Source: Nitrospira sp.
GTDB lineage: Bacteria; Nitrospirota; Nitrospiria; Nitrospirales; Nitrospiraceae
Assembly (NCBI GenBank): GCA_016788885.1
Contig: JAEURX010000036.1
Coordinates: 62,001-126,000, forward strand
Length of the DNA: 64,000 bases
Direction of reading: 5' to 3'
A program made the position numbers and the translations under genes. Below are positions 30,517-38,815 of the stretch, in pieces. Numbering within the stretch: the first letter of the stretch is position 1; the number at the start of each line of letters is the position of its first letter. The notes under the pieces are model-generated. The model did no database searches, was not told where the DNA came from, and saw nothing but the letters and a program-made list of their open reading frames with translations.

Positions 30517-30574
30517 TCAGTGAGGATTGGGATGACGCCGAACGGCGAGTGGCACCGCCAGTAATGTTCCCGCA

Positions 30575-31669
30575 CTAGACCTCCTGCCTCGACACCAAAT
30601 GAACGGCTCCGGCCTTGATCGCCGCCGTGACGACGACCCCGGTAGCAAGCTGAAACTCCTCTGCGGTCGACCGTGTCACCATGGCCACGAGGGGAAATCC
30701 ACAATCCAGCGTGACCCGTGCCAGCGCGCCCAGCATGGTGACTGCCTGCACCGTGCCCGTCAGGTGATTACGCGCACTGCTGCCGGAGGCGCGCCCTTGT
30801 TCCAACACAACATCCTCGGCCCGGATACAGGCGAACACGTCGGGACCGGCCGATTCACCTTCGACCGCCGTGAGTGTCGTCCCATTCACGCTCACCTGCA
30901 CCATGCCGCCTGCCGATCCCACCACCCGCCCTTTGACCACCGTCTCCACCCCCACGACATGCGCGACATCCGCATTTTGCGGACGACTGAACACGTCGAT
31001 CGGCGCGCCGACTTGGAGCACGCTCCCGGCGCTGATGACGGCCATGACGTCGCCAAGCGTGAGGGCTTCCGTCCAGTCGTGCGTGACGATGATCGACGGC
31101 AGCGCGAGTTGCTTCAACAGCCCTCGCAATTCGTCTCTGAGGTGCACCCGCGTCGGCGCATCCAAGGCGGACAGCGGTTCATCCAGCAACAGCAGCAGCG
31201 GACGAGGGGCGACCGCACGCGCCAGCGCCACACGCTGTTGTTGTCCACCGGACAATTCACGCGGCTTCGCCGCCTCCATCCCGCGCAGCTGGAACAATTC
31301 CACCATTTCGTCGACCCGTTTGTGACGATCCGAGGCCGAGAGATGGCCGAGTCCATAGGCAATGTTTCCGGCCACCGTGTAGCAGGGAAAGAGCGCGTAG
31401 TCCTGCGCCATGTAGCCGATGTGACGATCCTGCGGCGGTACCCTCACGCCTGAGGCGGTATCGAGCCAGGTGCGCGACACGAATTGTATGGTGCCCTCTT
31501 CCGGCCATTCCAATCCGGCCACCGAACGAAGGATCGTCGTCTTTCCTGACCCGGACGGACCGAAGAGAATCAAAACAGTCGACGCCTCCACGGGATACCG
31601 AATCCCCACCCGGATCGGCGCACGCCCGGGGAATGTTTTAACGAGGTGAATCCCTATTTCCGCGGCCAT
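30575..31669 (-). CDS. modC: molybdate ABC transporter ATPase with Mop domain, set 1
   Basis: A 364-residue ABC ATPase powering molybdate (or tungstate) import. Walker A GPSGSGKTT, signature LSGGQQQR, Walker B LLLLLDEP and switch histidine THD are all present. A C-terminal Mop/TOBE domain (about 290-360, SARNHLTGTVQAVTMLGALAR) is the regulatory domain typical of ModC. The ATG at 31669 overlaps the permease gene by 16 bases. A nearly identical second set lies at 33267-35020. The two sets seem to have arisen by duplication and then diverged, particularly in the Mop domain. Confidence 0.93.
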   Translation of the reverse strand: MAAEIGIHLVKTFPGRAPIRVGIRYPVEASTVLILFGPSGSGKTTILRSVAGLEWPEEGTIQFVSRTWLDTASGVRVPPQDRHIGYMAQDYALFPCYTVAGNIAYGLGHLSASDRHKRVDEMVELFQLRGMEAAKPRELSGGQQQRVALARAVAPRPLLLLLDEPLSALDAPTRVHLRDELRGLLKQLALPSIIVTHDWTEALTLGDVMAVISAGSVLQVGAPIDVFSRPQNADVAHVVGVETVVKGRVVGSAGGMVQVSVNGTTLTAVEGESAGPDVFACIRAEDVVLEQGRASGSSARNHLTGTVQAVTMLGALARVTLDCGFPLVAMVTRSTAEEFQLATGVVVTAAIKAGAVHLVSRQEV

Positions 31670-32328
31670 GCTGCCCACACATTTCGGTTCAGCGCGTATA
31701 CCCCCAGCAGCACGGCATAGGACACCACCAGAAGAAACAAGGCCGTCTGGGCCGCGCCGACATAGTTCAACGCTTGCACCTCATCATAAATGTCTATCGA
31801 GACCGTACGGGTGGAGCCTTCGAGATTGCCGCCGATCATCAGCACCACGCCGAACTCCCCCATCGTATGAGCGAAACTTAATACCGCGCCGGTCACCAGC
31901 CCGGCTGTGGACAGCGGCACAATCAGTTTGAAGAAGGTCTTGAGTTTCGACACCCCCAACGTCCAGGATGCTTCGATCACCCGCCGATCGACCTGATCAA
32001 ACGCCGCCGCAAATGGCTGCACGGCAAAGGGCAGACTATAGAGAATCGACGCCAGGAGCAAACCTTCGAACGTGAACGGGAGGGGATGACCGACCAGGTT
32101 TGTATAGAGCCGGCCGAACGGACTGTGGGGGCCGATGGCGATAAGGATGTAAAAACCCAGGACGGTCGGAGGAAGCACCAGCGGCAAGGCGACGACTGAC
32201 TCGATCAGAAATTTCCATCGCCAACGGGAAAAACTGAGCCAATACGCGATGGGAAGGCCGATACACAACAACGCCAACGCCGTGAGACCGGCCAGTTTGC
32301 AGGTGACCCAAATCGCGACCCAGTTCAC
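31654..32328 (-). CDS. modB: molybdate ABC transporter permease, set 1
   Basis: A 224-residue inner-membrane permease with about five or six helices and the EAA-type loop (VSKLKTFFKLIVPLSTAGLV), where ModC docks, followed by the SFAHTMGEFGVVLMIGG segment. Its stop overlaps the ATPase gene. The chosen GTG 32328 gives the same N-terminus as the set 2 protein (NWVAIWVT vs NWIAIWVT). An in-frame TTG further upstream (32397) is possible but is not preceded by a suitable site. It lies downstream of Mop genes in one operon. Confidence 0.9.
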   Translation of the reverse strand: MNWVAIWVTCKLAGLTALALLCIGLPIAYWLSFSRWRWKFLIESVVALPLVLPPTVLGFYILIAIGPHSPFGRLYTNLVGHPLPFTFEGLLLASILYSLPFAVQPFAAAFDQVDRRVIEASWTLGVSKLKTFFKLIVPLSTAGLVTGAVLSFAHTMGEFGVVLMIGGNLEGSTRTVSIDIYDEVQALNYVGAAQTALFLLVVSYAVLLGVYALNRNVWAAWPRK

Positions 32329-32410
32329 TCGCCAACCAGCCTCTCGGAGATCGTTCCCGACCGGCCCCATACTAGGGAGGCCGGTCGGGAAGATCAACTC
32401 CCTTCGAGGC

Positions 32411-32614
32411 CTACTTCCCGATCATGACCTCGGTCGCTTTCACCGCCACGGTGACGGTGTCGTTCACCTTCAGGCCCATGCCCTTGACGGAACCTTCCGT
32501 GATGGCGGCCACAAAATCAAGATTGCCCACCTTCACCGTGATTTCGGCCATCGCAGTCCCCTCGGTGATACGGGTGATCGTGCCCTGAAATTGGTTACGT
32601 GCACTGAGTTTCAT
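32411..32614 (-). CDS. molybdate-binding Mop protein (molbindin), copy 1
   Basis: A 67-residue single-domain Mop protein: SARNQFQGTITRI, VKVGN..FVAAIT and VKATEVMIGK, the same fold as the C-terminus of ModC. Free Mop proteins store or buffer molybdate in the cytoplasm. AAGGAGG is just ahead of two consecutive ATGs; the second (32614) has the better spacing. It stands between the HTH-Mop regulator and the ModB gene. A paralogue is at 35089-35292, 80-90% identical by eye. Confidence 0.9.
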   Translation of the reverse strand: MKLSARNQFQGTITRITEGTAMAEITVKVGNLDFVAAITEGSVKGMGLKVNDTVTVAVKATEVMIGK

Positions 32615-32624
32615 CATGTCCTCC

Positions 32625-33023
32625 TTAGTGCTTCACCACCATGACCTCGGTCGCTTTGACGAGGGCGACGGCGGAGTCCCCGATCCGCAGCCCCAGTTCT
32701 TCAAGCGCATCCCGTGTGATCACGGCCGTGATGATGTGTGGTCCGATGTCGATATCGACTTGTGCCATAATGGCATCTCGTTTGATCGCCGTGACTCGCC
32801 CGATCAGCTTGTTGCGGCCGCTCACGTCTTCCGTGCCGGACTTTTTGGTACCAAGCCACTCGTCGAGTAACGCCCGTTTAAAGCGGTACCGTCCGCCGAT
32901 TTTCGGTGCCTGAATTTTTCCATCCCAGATGTACCGGTAAAACGTCGGGAGCGTGAGCCGCACATAACGGGCTGCTTCTCTGGCCGTGAACACGTCCCCT
33001 TTTCCTCGTGGCTGTTTAGGCAT
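32625..33023 (-). CDS. HTH-Mop fusion regulator, ModE analogue
   Basis: A 132-residue cytoplasmic regulator. The N-terminal excisionase/MerR-like helix-turn-helix (about 10-60, FTAREAARYVRLTLPTFYRY) precedes a Mop domain (about 65-132, GRNKLIGRVTAI...IITAVITRDAL). ModE also joins a DNA-binding domain to Mop domains, but its HTH is of another type, so this appears to be an analogue built from an excisionase-like HTH. It should sense cytoplasmic molybdate and control the transport genes. The ATG at 33023 follows GAAGGA by 10 bases and overlaps a short leader ORF. Direct targets are unknown. Confidence 0.85.
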   Translation of the reverse strand: MPKQPRGKGDVFTAREAARYVRLTLPTFYRYIWDGKIQAPKIGGRYRFKRALLDEWLGTKKSGTEDVSGRNKLIGRVTAIKRDAIMAQVDIDIGPHIITAVITRDALEELGLRIGDSAVALVKATEVMVVKH

Positions 33024-33081
33024 ACTGGGATGTCCTTCGTTCAGCCTGACCACCACTCGGAAGTCGTGATCGGCTGATCAT
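33016..33081 (-). CDS. 21-codon leader ORF with strong ribosome site
   Basis: On the minus strand AAAGGAGGTG stands 5 bases ahead of an ATG at 33081, opening a 21-codon frame whose TAA (33018-33016) lies just past the regulator's ATG. The regulator's own ribosome site is weaker, so the leader could couple translation of the HTH-Mop gene. The encoded peptide is rich in Arg and Ser and has no recognisable motif. Confidence 0.4.
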   Translation of the reverse strand: MISRSRLPSGGQAERRTSQYA

Positions 33082-33266
33082 GTCCTCACCTCCTTTCATC
33101 CTGGCACCACAATCCAAAGAAGGTACCTGCGATCCACGCGTACCCTAGCAAGATCGATTGAGAATTGGAGGTGAGTGTTGTGAGAATTTATCGATAGTGA
33201 CGGTATGCAGACACCGCTGGTGGAAGGTGCTGCAGCCATGTTCCTTCTCCGAAACGTCTCAACGAA

Positions 33267-34361
33267 TCACAGGTCCTGGCGAGAAACCAGGTGCACCGCA
33301 CCGGCCTTGATCACCGCAAGCACCGATTGACCGGGAATCAATTGCAGGTCTTCCACGGAAGAACGCGTTACCATGGCGACCAGCTGAAAACCACAATTCA
33401 GTGTCACTCGCGCCAACGCCCCCAACATGACAACAGCCGTCACCGTTCCGGCCAGCTGATTCCGCGCGCTGCTCACGGAGAGAGGACCGCGTTCCAAGGC
33501 GATGTCCTCCGCCCGGATACAGACGTACACATCAGGACCGCAGGCATCTCCCTCGATGGCATTCACCACAACACCGCTCACCTCCACACGGAACATCCCG
33601 GCAGCCGCCCACACCACCCGTCCCTTGACGACCGTTTCCACACCCACGACGAGTGCAACTTCGGCATTCCGGGGACGGCTGAACACCTCCAACGGCGGAC
33701 CGGTTTGCAGGACCTCGCCGCCGCTCACCACCGCCATCAGATCTCCGAGGGTCAACGCCTCGGCCCAGTCATGCGTGACGATGATGGATGGCAAGGCCAA
33801 CTGCTTGAGTAGACGGCGCAGTTCGTCGCGAAGATAGGTTCTGGTCGGCACATCCAGGGCAGACAACGGTTCGTCCAGCAACAGCAGGAGAGGGCGTGGG
33901 GCCACGGCTCGAGCCAGCGCCACACGTTGTTGCTGGCCGCCGGACAGGTGTTGTGGCTTCGCGTGTTCCAGCCCACGCAATTGAAAGAGATCCAGAACTT
34001 CGGTCACCCGTGCCTTGCGTTCGTGCGACGACAGATGAGCAAGTCCGTACTCCACATTCCCCGCCACCGTGTGTGTAGGAAACAGGGCATAGTCCTGAGA
34101 CATGTATCCGACATGCCGATCTTGAGGAGACACGCGAATACCCGATCCCGTATCCAGCCAGGTACGCGACACGAATCGAATCCGCCCCTCTTCCGGCCAC
34201 TCCAGACCGGCCACGGATCGAAGAATCGTGCTCTTGCCGGCACCGGAGGGTCCGAACAGAATCAAGACGGTCGAGGCTTCGACGGGATAGCGAAACCGCG
34301 CACGGATGGGCACGCGGCCGGAGTAGGTCTTGACGATGTCGAGCGCTAATTCTGCGGCCAT
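33267..34361 (-). CDS. modC: molybdate ABC transporter ATPase with Mop domain, set 2
   Basis: A 364-residue ABC ATPase closely similar to set 1: GPSGAGKST, LSGGQQQR, LLLLLDEP and THD, with a Mop domain at the C-terminus (SARNQLAGTVTAVVMLGALARV). Differences cluster in the helical domain and the Mop domain, where the anion or metal specificity could differ (molybdate versus tungstate; inferred). The ATG at 34361 overlaps the permease stop by 16 bases, the same overlap as in set 1. It ends the operon that starts with ModA at 36515. Confidence 0.93.
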   Translation of the reverse strand: MAAELALDIVKTYSGRVPIRARFRYPVEASTVLILFGPSGAGKSTILRSVAGLEWPEEGRIRFVSRTWLDTGSGIRVSPQDRHVGYMSQDYALFPTHTVAGNVEYGLAHLSSHERKARVTEVLDLFQLRGLEHAKPQHLSGGQQQRVALARAVAPRPLLLLLDEPLSALDVPTRTYLRDELRRLLKQLALPSIIVTHDWAEALTLGDLMAVVSGGEVLQTGPPLEVFSRPRNAEVALVVGVETVVKGRVVWAAAGMFRVEVSGVVVNAIEGDACGPDVYVCIRAEDIALERGPLSVSSARNQLAGTVTAVVMLGALARVTLNCGFQLVAMVTRSSVEDLQLIPGQSVLAVIKAGAVHLVSRQDL

Positions 34362-35020
34362 GCTGCCCACACATTTCGATTGACCGCATAGACCAGCAGC
34401 AACACGGCGTACGAGACGACAAACAGAAACAAGGCCGTCTCGGCGGCGCCGGCATAATTCAACGCCTGCACTTCGTCGTAGATGTCGATGGAGACCGTCC
34501 GTGTCGTGCCCTCCAGGTTGCCTCCCACCATCAACACCACCCCGAACTCCCCCATCGTGTGAGCGAAGCTGAGCACGACGCCGGTCACCAGACCCGCGGT
34601 GGACATGGGCAGAATCAACTTGAAGAAGGTTGTGAGTTTGGACACGCCGAGTGTCCAGGAGGCTTCAATGAGTCGTCGATCAACCTGCTCAAACGCCGCC
34701 GCAAAGGGTTGAACCGCGAACGGCAAACTGTACAAAACGGAGGCCAGCAGGAGACCTTCGAAGGTAAATGGAAGCGGGTGGCCGACGAGATCGGCATACA
34801 GGCGGCCGAACGGACTATGGGGACCAATCGCCGACAGGATATAAAACCCGAGCACGGTCGGTGGCAGCACCAGCGGGAGGGCTACCACCGACTCCACCAT
34901 GAACTTCCACCGCCACCGAGAAAAACTCACCCAGTAGGCGATGGGCAACCCGACCAGCAGCAGAATGAGCGCGGTGAGACCAGCCAATTTTACGGTCACC
35001 CAAATCGCAATCCAGTTCAC
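34346..35020 (-). CDS. modB: molybdate ABC transporter permease, set 2
   Basis: A 224-residue permease almost identical in layout to the set 1 permease: helices, EAA-type loop (VSKLTTFFKLILPMSTAGLV) and SFAHTMGEFGVVLMVGG. GTG 35020 is taken as the start, with GGAACGG upstream. Substitutions relative to set 1 are mostly conservative (LIL/LAL, VVL/AVL). It lies 68 bases after the Mop gene and overlaps the ATPase gene. Confidence 0.92.
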   Translation of the reverse strand: MNWIAIWVTVKLAGLTALILLLVGLPIAYWVSFSRWRWKFMVESVVALPLVLPPTVLGFYILSAIGPHSPFGRLYADLVGHPLPFTFEGLLLASVLYSLPFAVQPFAAAFEQVDRRLIEASWTLGVSKLTTFFKLILPMSTAGLVTGVVLSFAHTMGEFGVVLMVGGNLEGTTRTVSIDIYDEVQALNYAGAAETALFLFVVSYAVLLLVYAVNRNVWAAWPQN

Positions 35021-35088
35021 GCGTCCGTTCCAATATTTATCGGCGCCATGACATGAACACGGCGATCGGGTCAGGTCCCCGCCGAGTC

Positions 35089-35292
35089 TTATTTTCCGAT
35101 CATGACCTCCGTGGCCTTTACAGCCACGATGACTGAATCATTGGTCTTCAACCCCATCTGCTTGACGGACCCCTCGGTGATGGCGGCCACAAATTCAAGG
35201 TTTCCGACCTTGACCGTCACCTCGGCCATCGCCTGACCTTCCGTGATCTGTGTCACTGTCCCCTGAAATTGATTTCTCGCGCTCAGTTTCAT
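35089..35292 (-). CDS. molybdate-binding Mop protein (molbindin), copy 2
   Basis: A 67-residue Mop domain protein with an excellent AAGGAG site 8 bases ahead of the ATG. It shares SARNQFQGTVTQI, VKVGN.EFVAAITEGSVK and VKATEVMIGK with copy 1. Changes such as GMGLKVND to QMGLKTND sit near the anion-binding face. It is placed between the lipoprotein and ModB genes, mirroring the position of copy 1 in set 1. Confidence 0.9.
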   Translation of the reverse strand: MKLSARNQFQGTVTQITEGQAMAEVTVKVGNLEFVAAITEGSVKQMGLKTNDSVIVAVKATEVMIGK

Positions 35293-35344
35293 CGCCGTGC
35301 TCCTTTCCCATTAAGATGACGCGCCTCAACTCAATCGCCCTTCA

Positions 35345-35737
35345 TCATTTGGTACGTCCCTGCACCTTCCCCTCAGGTTCGTTCTTGAGATCGGCGCCGC
35401 CAGGCTTGCATTCGAATTGAATCCCCCAGCGCCTACCCCGTGATTCGTCTTCCGTGCCTTCGATGATACCCATCCCCGCGCTGGTATATCCTTTCACTTC
35501 TCCCTCGCGGAGCATACGCCACCCTTTCCCGCACTTGGCTTGAATCTCGTCCAGTGCGGGTTTTCGGTAAGGCGACCCCATCGGACCACCGCGATCTTCC
35601 TTGTAACTGTACGTCATGACCCCGCCGTGGTCCGATTCCTGGCTCATCATGACCGCTTCTGAGCAACCAGCGACAACGGTCAGACAGACCGCACAGACAA
35701 AGAGGGATCGGCGATCAACTCGGCAACGTGAATCCAT
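35345..35737 (-). CDS. small lipoprotein in the molybdate operon
   Basis: A 130-residue lipoprotein: signal with lipobox VVAGC at about 21-25, then a hydrophilic chain containing YRKPALDEIQAKCGKGW, G.GIIEGTEDESRGRRWG and a Lys/Gly-rich tail. Its start overlaps the ModA gene's end by 23 bases, so the protein is translated with ModA. It has no family I recognise. It may help deliver or hold the ligand at the membrane, by analogy with accessory lipoproteins in other transporters. GGAG is upstream of the ATG. Confidence 0.65.
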   Translation of the reverse strand: MDSRCRVDRRSLFVCAVCLTVVAGCSEAVMMSQESDHGGVMTYSYKEDRGGPMGSPYRKPALDEIQAKCGKGWRMLREGEVKGYTSAGMGIIEGTEDESRGRRWGIQFECKPGGADLKNEPEGKVQGRTK

Positions 35738-36515
35738 ACCGGATCATAATCTCCTGTCCGCGTTCGCCTTTGATGAATTCCAGAAATTGTTTCGCCACAT
35801 CCTGGTTCTTCGATTGCTTCATAATCACCGCGCCCTGCTCAAGCGGGGCATGGTGATCCGCTGGGATCTCCCAGTAGGTGCCGGCGCTTTTCATGGCAGG
35901 AGCCATAGCCAGCGACAGGGCAATGATGCCCACATCGCAGGCGCCGGATTCGATAAACTGGGCGGCCTGGGAAATATTCTCTCCGAGCACCAGCCGATCT
36001 TTCACATCGCCATAGACCTGCTCGTGCTCCATGGCTGCCACGGCCGCCCGGCCGTAGGGCGCATGTTTTGGATTGGCGATGGCAATCTTTTTGATCACCG
36101 GTTCGCGCAGCACTGTGAGTCCCTTGGTCACGTCAAGAGGAGAGTTCTTGGGCGCCCATACCACCACCCGCCCAACCGCATACCGATAGAGCGACCCCGG
36201 CACGGTCAAACCCGCCTCCTCTAATTTTCTGGGGTAGCCGATGTCGGCTGAAAAATAGAGATCAAACGGCGCTCCCTGCTGCAATTGCGCAAAGAAGTTG
36301 CCCGACGAACCCAGGGACAACTTCACCTTGTTTCCGCTTTGCTTCTCGTACTCCTCAATCACTTCCTTGATGGCGAAATTGAGATCAGAGGCGGCCGCAA
36401 TGGTCACCTCGCCGGCTTGGGCAACAGTCGGCGCCATCGGCAGCACGAGCACAAGCGCAATCGCGAGCATGCAGCTCATCGCCCACAAGGGTCGCATATA
36501 TTTCCAGATTGACAC
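35715..36515 (-). CDS. modA: molybdate ABC transporter substrate-binding protein
   Basis: A 266-residue periplasmic binding protein. The start is GTG 36515, with AAAGGAG 7 bases upstream and a signal peptide through TVAQAGE. The ModA core has VTIAAASDLNFAIKEV, the anion-binding SLGSSGNFFAQLQQGAPFDLYFSAD loop, and a C-terminal GACDVGIIALSL with PADHHAPLEQGAVI. ModA presents molybdate or tungstate to the ModB permease. It is the first gene of set 2, followed by the lipoprotein, Mop, ModB and ModC. It has no partner of its own in set 1, which may share it. Confidence 0.92.
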   Translation of the reverse strand: MSIWKYMRPLWAMSCMLAIALVLVLPMAPTVAQAGEVTIAAASDLNFAIKEVIEEYEKQSGNKVKLSLGSSGNFFAQLQQGAPFDLYFSADIGYPRKLEEAGLTVPGSLYRYAVGRVVVWAPKNSPLDVTKGLTVLREPVIKKIAIANPKHAPYGRAAVAAMEHEQVYGDVKDRLVLGENISQAAQFIESGACDVGIIALSLAMAPAMKSAGTYWEIPADHHAPLEQGAVIMKQSKNQDVAKQFLEFIKGERGQEIMIRYGFTLPS

Positions 36516-36577
36516 GGGTGAGCTCCTTTCATTCCAGCACATGTGACACATCGCATGGGAACGCGATACGCGGGCCC

Positions 36578-36934
36578 TTATCGTGCGCTTGCCAGAGATT
36601 GATGGTCAAGATACAACAAGCCGCACAACACCGGAGGACAATCCTTTCCCGCGGGCTTGATCCAGGCTTCATAACGGCCGATATGAATGTCAATGCTCAT
36701 GCCGGAGGCCCAGGACGCACCGTGATTATCCTCCTGCTCCACCAGCACTGAGACACGAGCAGTCCCGACGAGCAGCGAGAGCAAACTTCCGTCTAGATCC
36801 CCATCTACTTCTGCAATGTTGGCTTTCAACCAGACGCGGGCATCCTGGCAGGAGCAACGCACCTCATTCTCAGAATCCTCGTTCGGCACTTCGTTCAGAT
36901 ACAACGCACGATTAGGCCCGTCGTGACTCATCAT
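36578..36934 (-). CDS. hypothetical protein in the molybdate locus
   Basis: A 118-residue protein with an acidic N-terminal half, a core CQDARVWLKANIAEVDGDLD and LVGTARVSVLVEQEDN, and a Cys-containing C-terminus (KPAGKDCPPVLCGLLY). The ATG pair at 36934/36931 lacks an obvious ribosome site, so the start is uncertain. It lies between the porin and ModA genes in the same direction. I recognise no family. Confidence 0.5.
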   Translation of the reverse strand: MMSHDGPNRALYLNEVPNEDSENEVRCSCQDARVWLKANIAEVDGDLDGSLLSLLVGTARVSVLVEQEDNHGASWASGMSIDIHIGRYEAWIKPAGKDCPPVLCGLLYLDHQSLASAR

Positions 36935-37001
36935 GAGGAGATCTCGCGGTTGGCGAGAGCCCCGGCAGGACATCATGGCCAAGGCTCTCGCGTCATGCTC
37001 G

Positions 37002-38732
37002 TCAGAAGAAGATTTGATATTGGACCCGGATCGCATGTTCGATCAGGGTTCCCTTCGTCACATCGAGCGGCACGGTTCCTGATCCCGGAGGCAGCGGCGC
37101 GCTACGGCCGATGGCATACCCGCCGGTTTCAAACTGCGTATTGCTGTAGGTCAACATGATTTGATGGTCATAGGTTCCGTTCAAGAACCAATTCAATGAC
37201 GCATCGGTCTGTCTGATCAAGTCACCAGCTGAATTCGTATCCGGGTCCCAGTAGGAAAACCGTCCCGCCAGCTCCAAGGTCCGAGGAATCAAATAGTAAC
37301 CGGATTGCACATAAAATCCGGTGGCATTCCCGAAGTTGTTGGGTGCCGTGGCCGTACACGCCACGTTCATACACGGCAACCCTTTATCGTGCCGGTTGAC
37401 ATTTTTGTAATAGAATTCTCCCTGCAATGAGAAGCCCCGATACTTGAACACACCGTCGACCGCCCAGGTGGAATAATCGACAATCCCAAGACCTAATTGT
37501 CGTCCGTTGCCAAAGGCTGCCAGCTGACGCCGGATATTCAAATTCGCGAGATCCAGACCGACAAACGCGTTGTCGGAACTCGTATTGATACCAGGGTTAT
37601 AGGAATATCCACCGCCGATGGCCAATTGTGGCCGTTCGGAATACGCCAGGTCGCCTTCTCCATAGCCCGGCCTTCCCAAGATATTCCAATTCAAGCGAGC
37701 GACGTAGAGAAGACGGTCGACATCGAAACGTGTATTGGCATTCAGGTTGCGCTGGTTCACCGGACAGTTCGAGGGTGAAGGGAATGGATTGCCTCCGGTC
37801 TGTCCACCCGGACAGCCGATGGTCGCCTCTTCTGACGCAAACGATCCGAGTCGATTGAAACTCGGGCCGGCGCCGTTGAAGATTCCGAAATAGTAGTTGA
37901 TCGGAAACAACTCTTCGTCGTTCATGATCGTGATACCGATATCCCGCCGATCCAATCCGCTGGCGGTAAAGGCATCTTGAACTAACGATCGATCCGCAAA
38001 CTGCATCGACGCGGTCGAATTGATCTGCGACCGATTGAAATAGACTTTATATTGTCCCAACTGCACGTTCGCCCATTTAAAATGCGTGGACGTGAAATTC
38101 ATGTCCAACAGCGAAAGCGCTCCAGGAGTCTGCGCATTTTCGGCGGTCTCTGAGCGAAATTGAATGTAGTATTTAAAGTCCGGATCAAATAAGTGGCCCA
38201 TGAAGTAAAACCGCAAGCGGCGCACATTGAACGATGTGGCGTTATTCTCTGAACGATTGGCCCGATAGTCTCCGAATACGCCGAGCAACTCCGGGAAGTT
38301 TTTCGCTTCTCCAGGATCTCGCCACGCATCGTTTCTGATCCGCTCAGTGAACCGAAGTTGACTCCTGAATCGAATCTTCAGAAAAAACGCGTTGTCGTTA
38401 AACGACAGGTTGAACCCGCGGTCATACCAGCCTTTAAAACTCGGCGCCAACAACTGTGCGCGTTCCTCTGAATCCTGAACGACCTTGCTGTACTCATCCT
38501 GCGTAATCAGACCACCCTTCACCGACCGTTCGAGCAGCAGTCGCATGGCAGGGTCCATCCCCTCGACAAAGACGTACTTCCCTTCCTTCTCGATCAACTT
38601 GCCGGACTCAGCGGCGCCGGCAGCGGCCGAGAAGCCGATGACCAACCCCACCATAAGCATCACTGGGAGCAAGGCTCTCTTAGAGCCGGCTGCCGCGGAC
38701 CGAAGACATACAGATCTCCATACTGCATTCAT
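37002..38732 (-). CDS. phosphate/oxyanion-selective porin (OprO/OprP-like), copy 1
   Basis: A 576-residue outer-membrane beta-barrel of the OprO/OprP family: signal peptide (about 20-40, cut after AGAA), a short helical segment (GGLITQDEYSKVVQDSEERA), then repeating amphipathic strands rich in Tyr/Phe/Arg and a C-terminal VQYQIFF that ends in Phe, as outer-membrane proteins do. Such porins carry anions across the outer membrane. GAGGAG lies 8 bases ahead of the ATG at 38732. It follows a lipoprotein and ModA-like gene, so it may supply molybdate or a related oxyanion to the inner-membrane systems. A second copy is at 44631-46271. Confidence 0.88.
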   Translation of the reverse strand: MNAVWRSVCLRSAAAGSKRALLPVMLMVGLVIGFSAAAGAAESGKLIEKEGKYVFVEGMDPAMRLLLERSVKGGLITQDEYSKVVQDSEERAQLLAPSFKGWYDRGFNLSFNDNAFFLKIRFRSQLRFTERIRNDAWRDPGEAKNFPELLGVFGDYRANRSENNATSFNVRRLRFYFMGHLFDPDFKYYIQFRSETAENAQTPGALSLLDMNFTSTHFKWANVQLGQYKVYFNRSQINSTASMQFADRSLVQDAFTASGLDRRDIGITIMNDEELFPINYYFGIFNGAGPSFNRLGSFASEEATIGCPGGQTGGNPFPSPSNCPVNQRNLNANTRFDVDRLLYVARLNWNILGRPGYGEGDLAYSERPQLAIGGGYSYNPGINTSSDNAFVGLDLANLNIRRQLAAFGNGRQLGLGIVDYSTWAVDGVFKYRGFSLQGEFYYKNVNRHDKGLPCMNVACTATAPNNFGNATGFYVQSGYYLIPRTLELAGRFSYWDPDTNSAGDLIRQTDASLNWFLNGTYDHQIMLTYSNTQFETGGYAIGRSAPLPPGSGTVPLDVTKGTLIEHAIRVQYQIFF

Positions 38733-38815
38733 GAATGCATCTCCTCTTCGTACTCTACGAATCACTACCGAGTTATTAGATCTGCCAGACCATGGGGATC
38801 CTCACCCGCAGCCGT

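Noticed and set aside
30517-30574. Short GC hairpins between the convergent TraT-like and ModC genes
   Set aside because: Stems of only four or five pairs without a T run; not supportable as a terminator.
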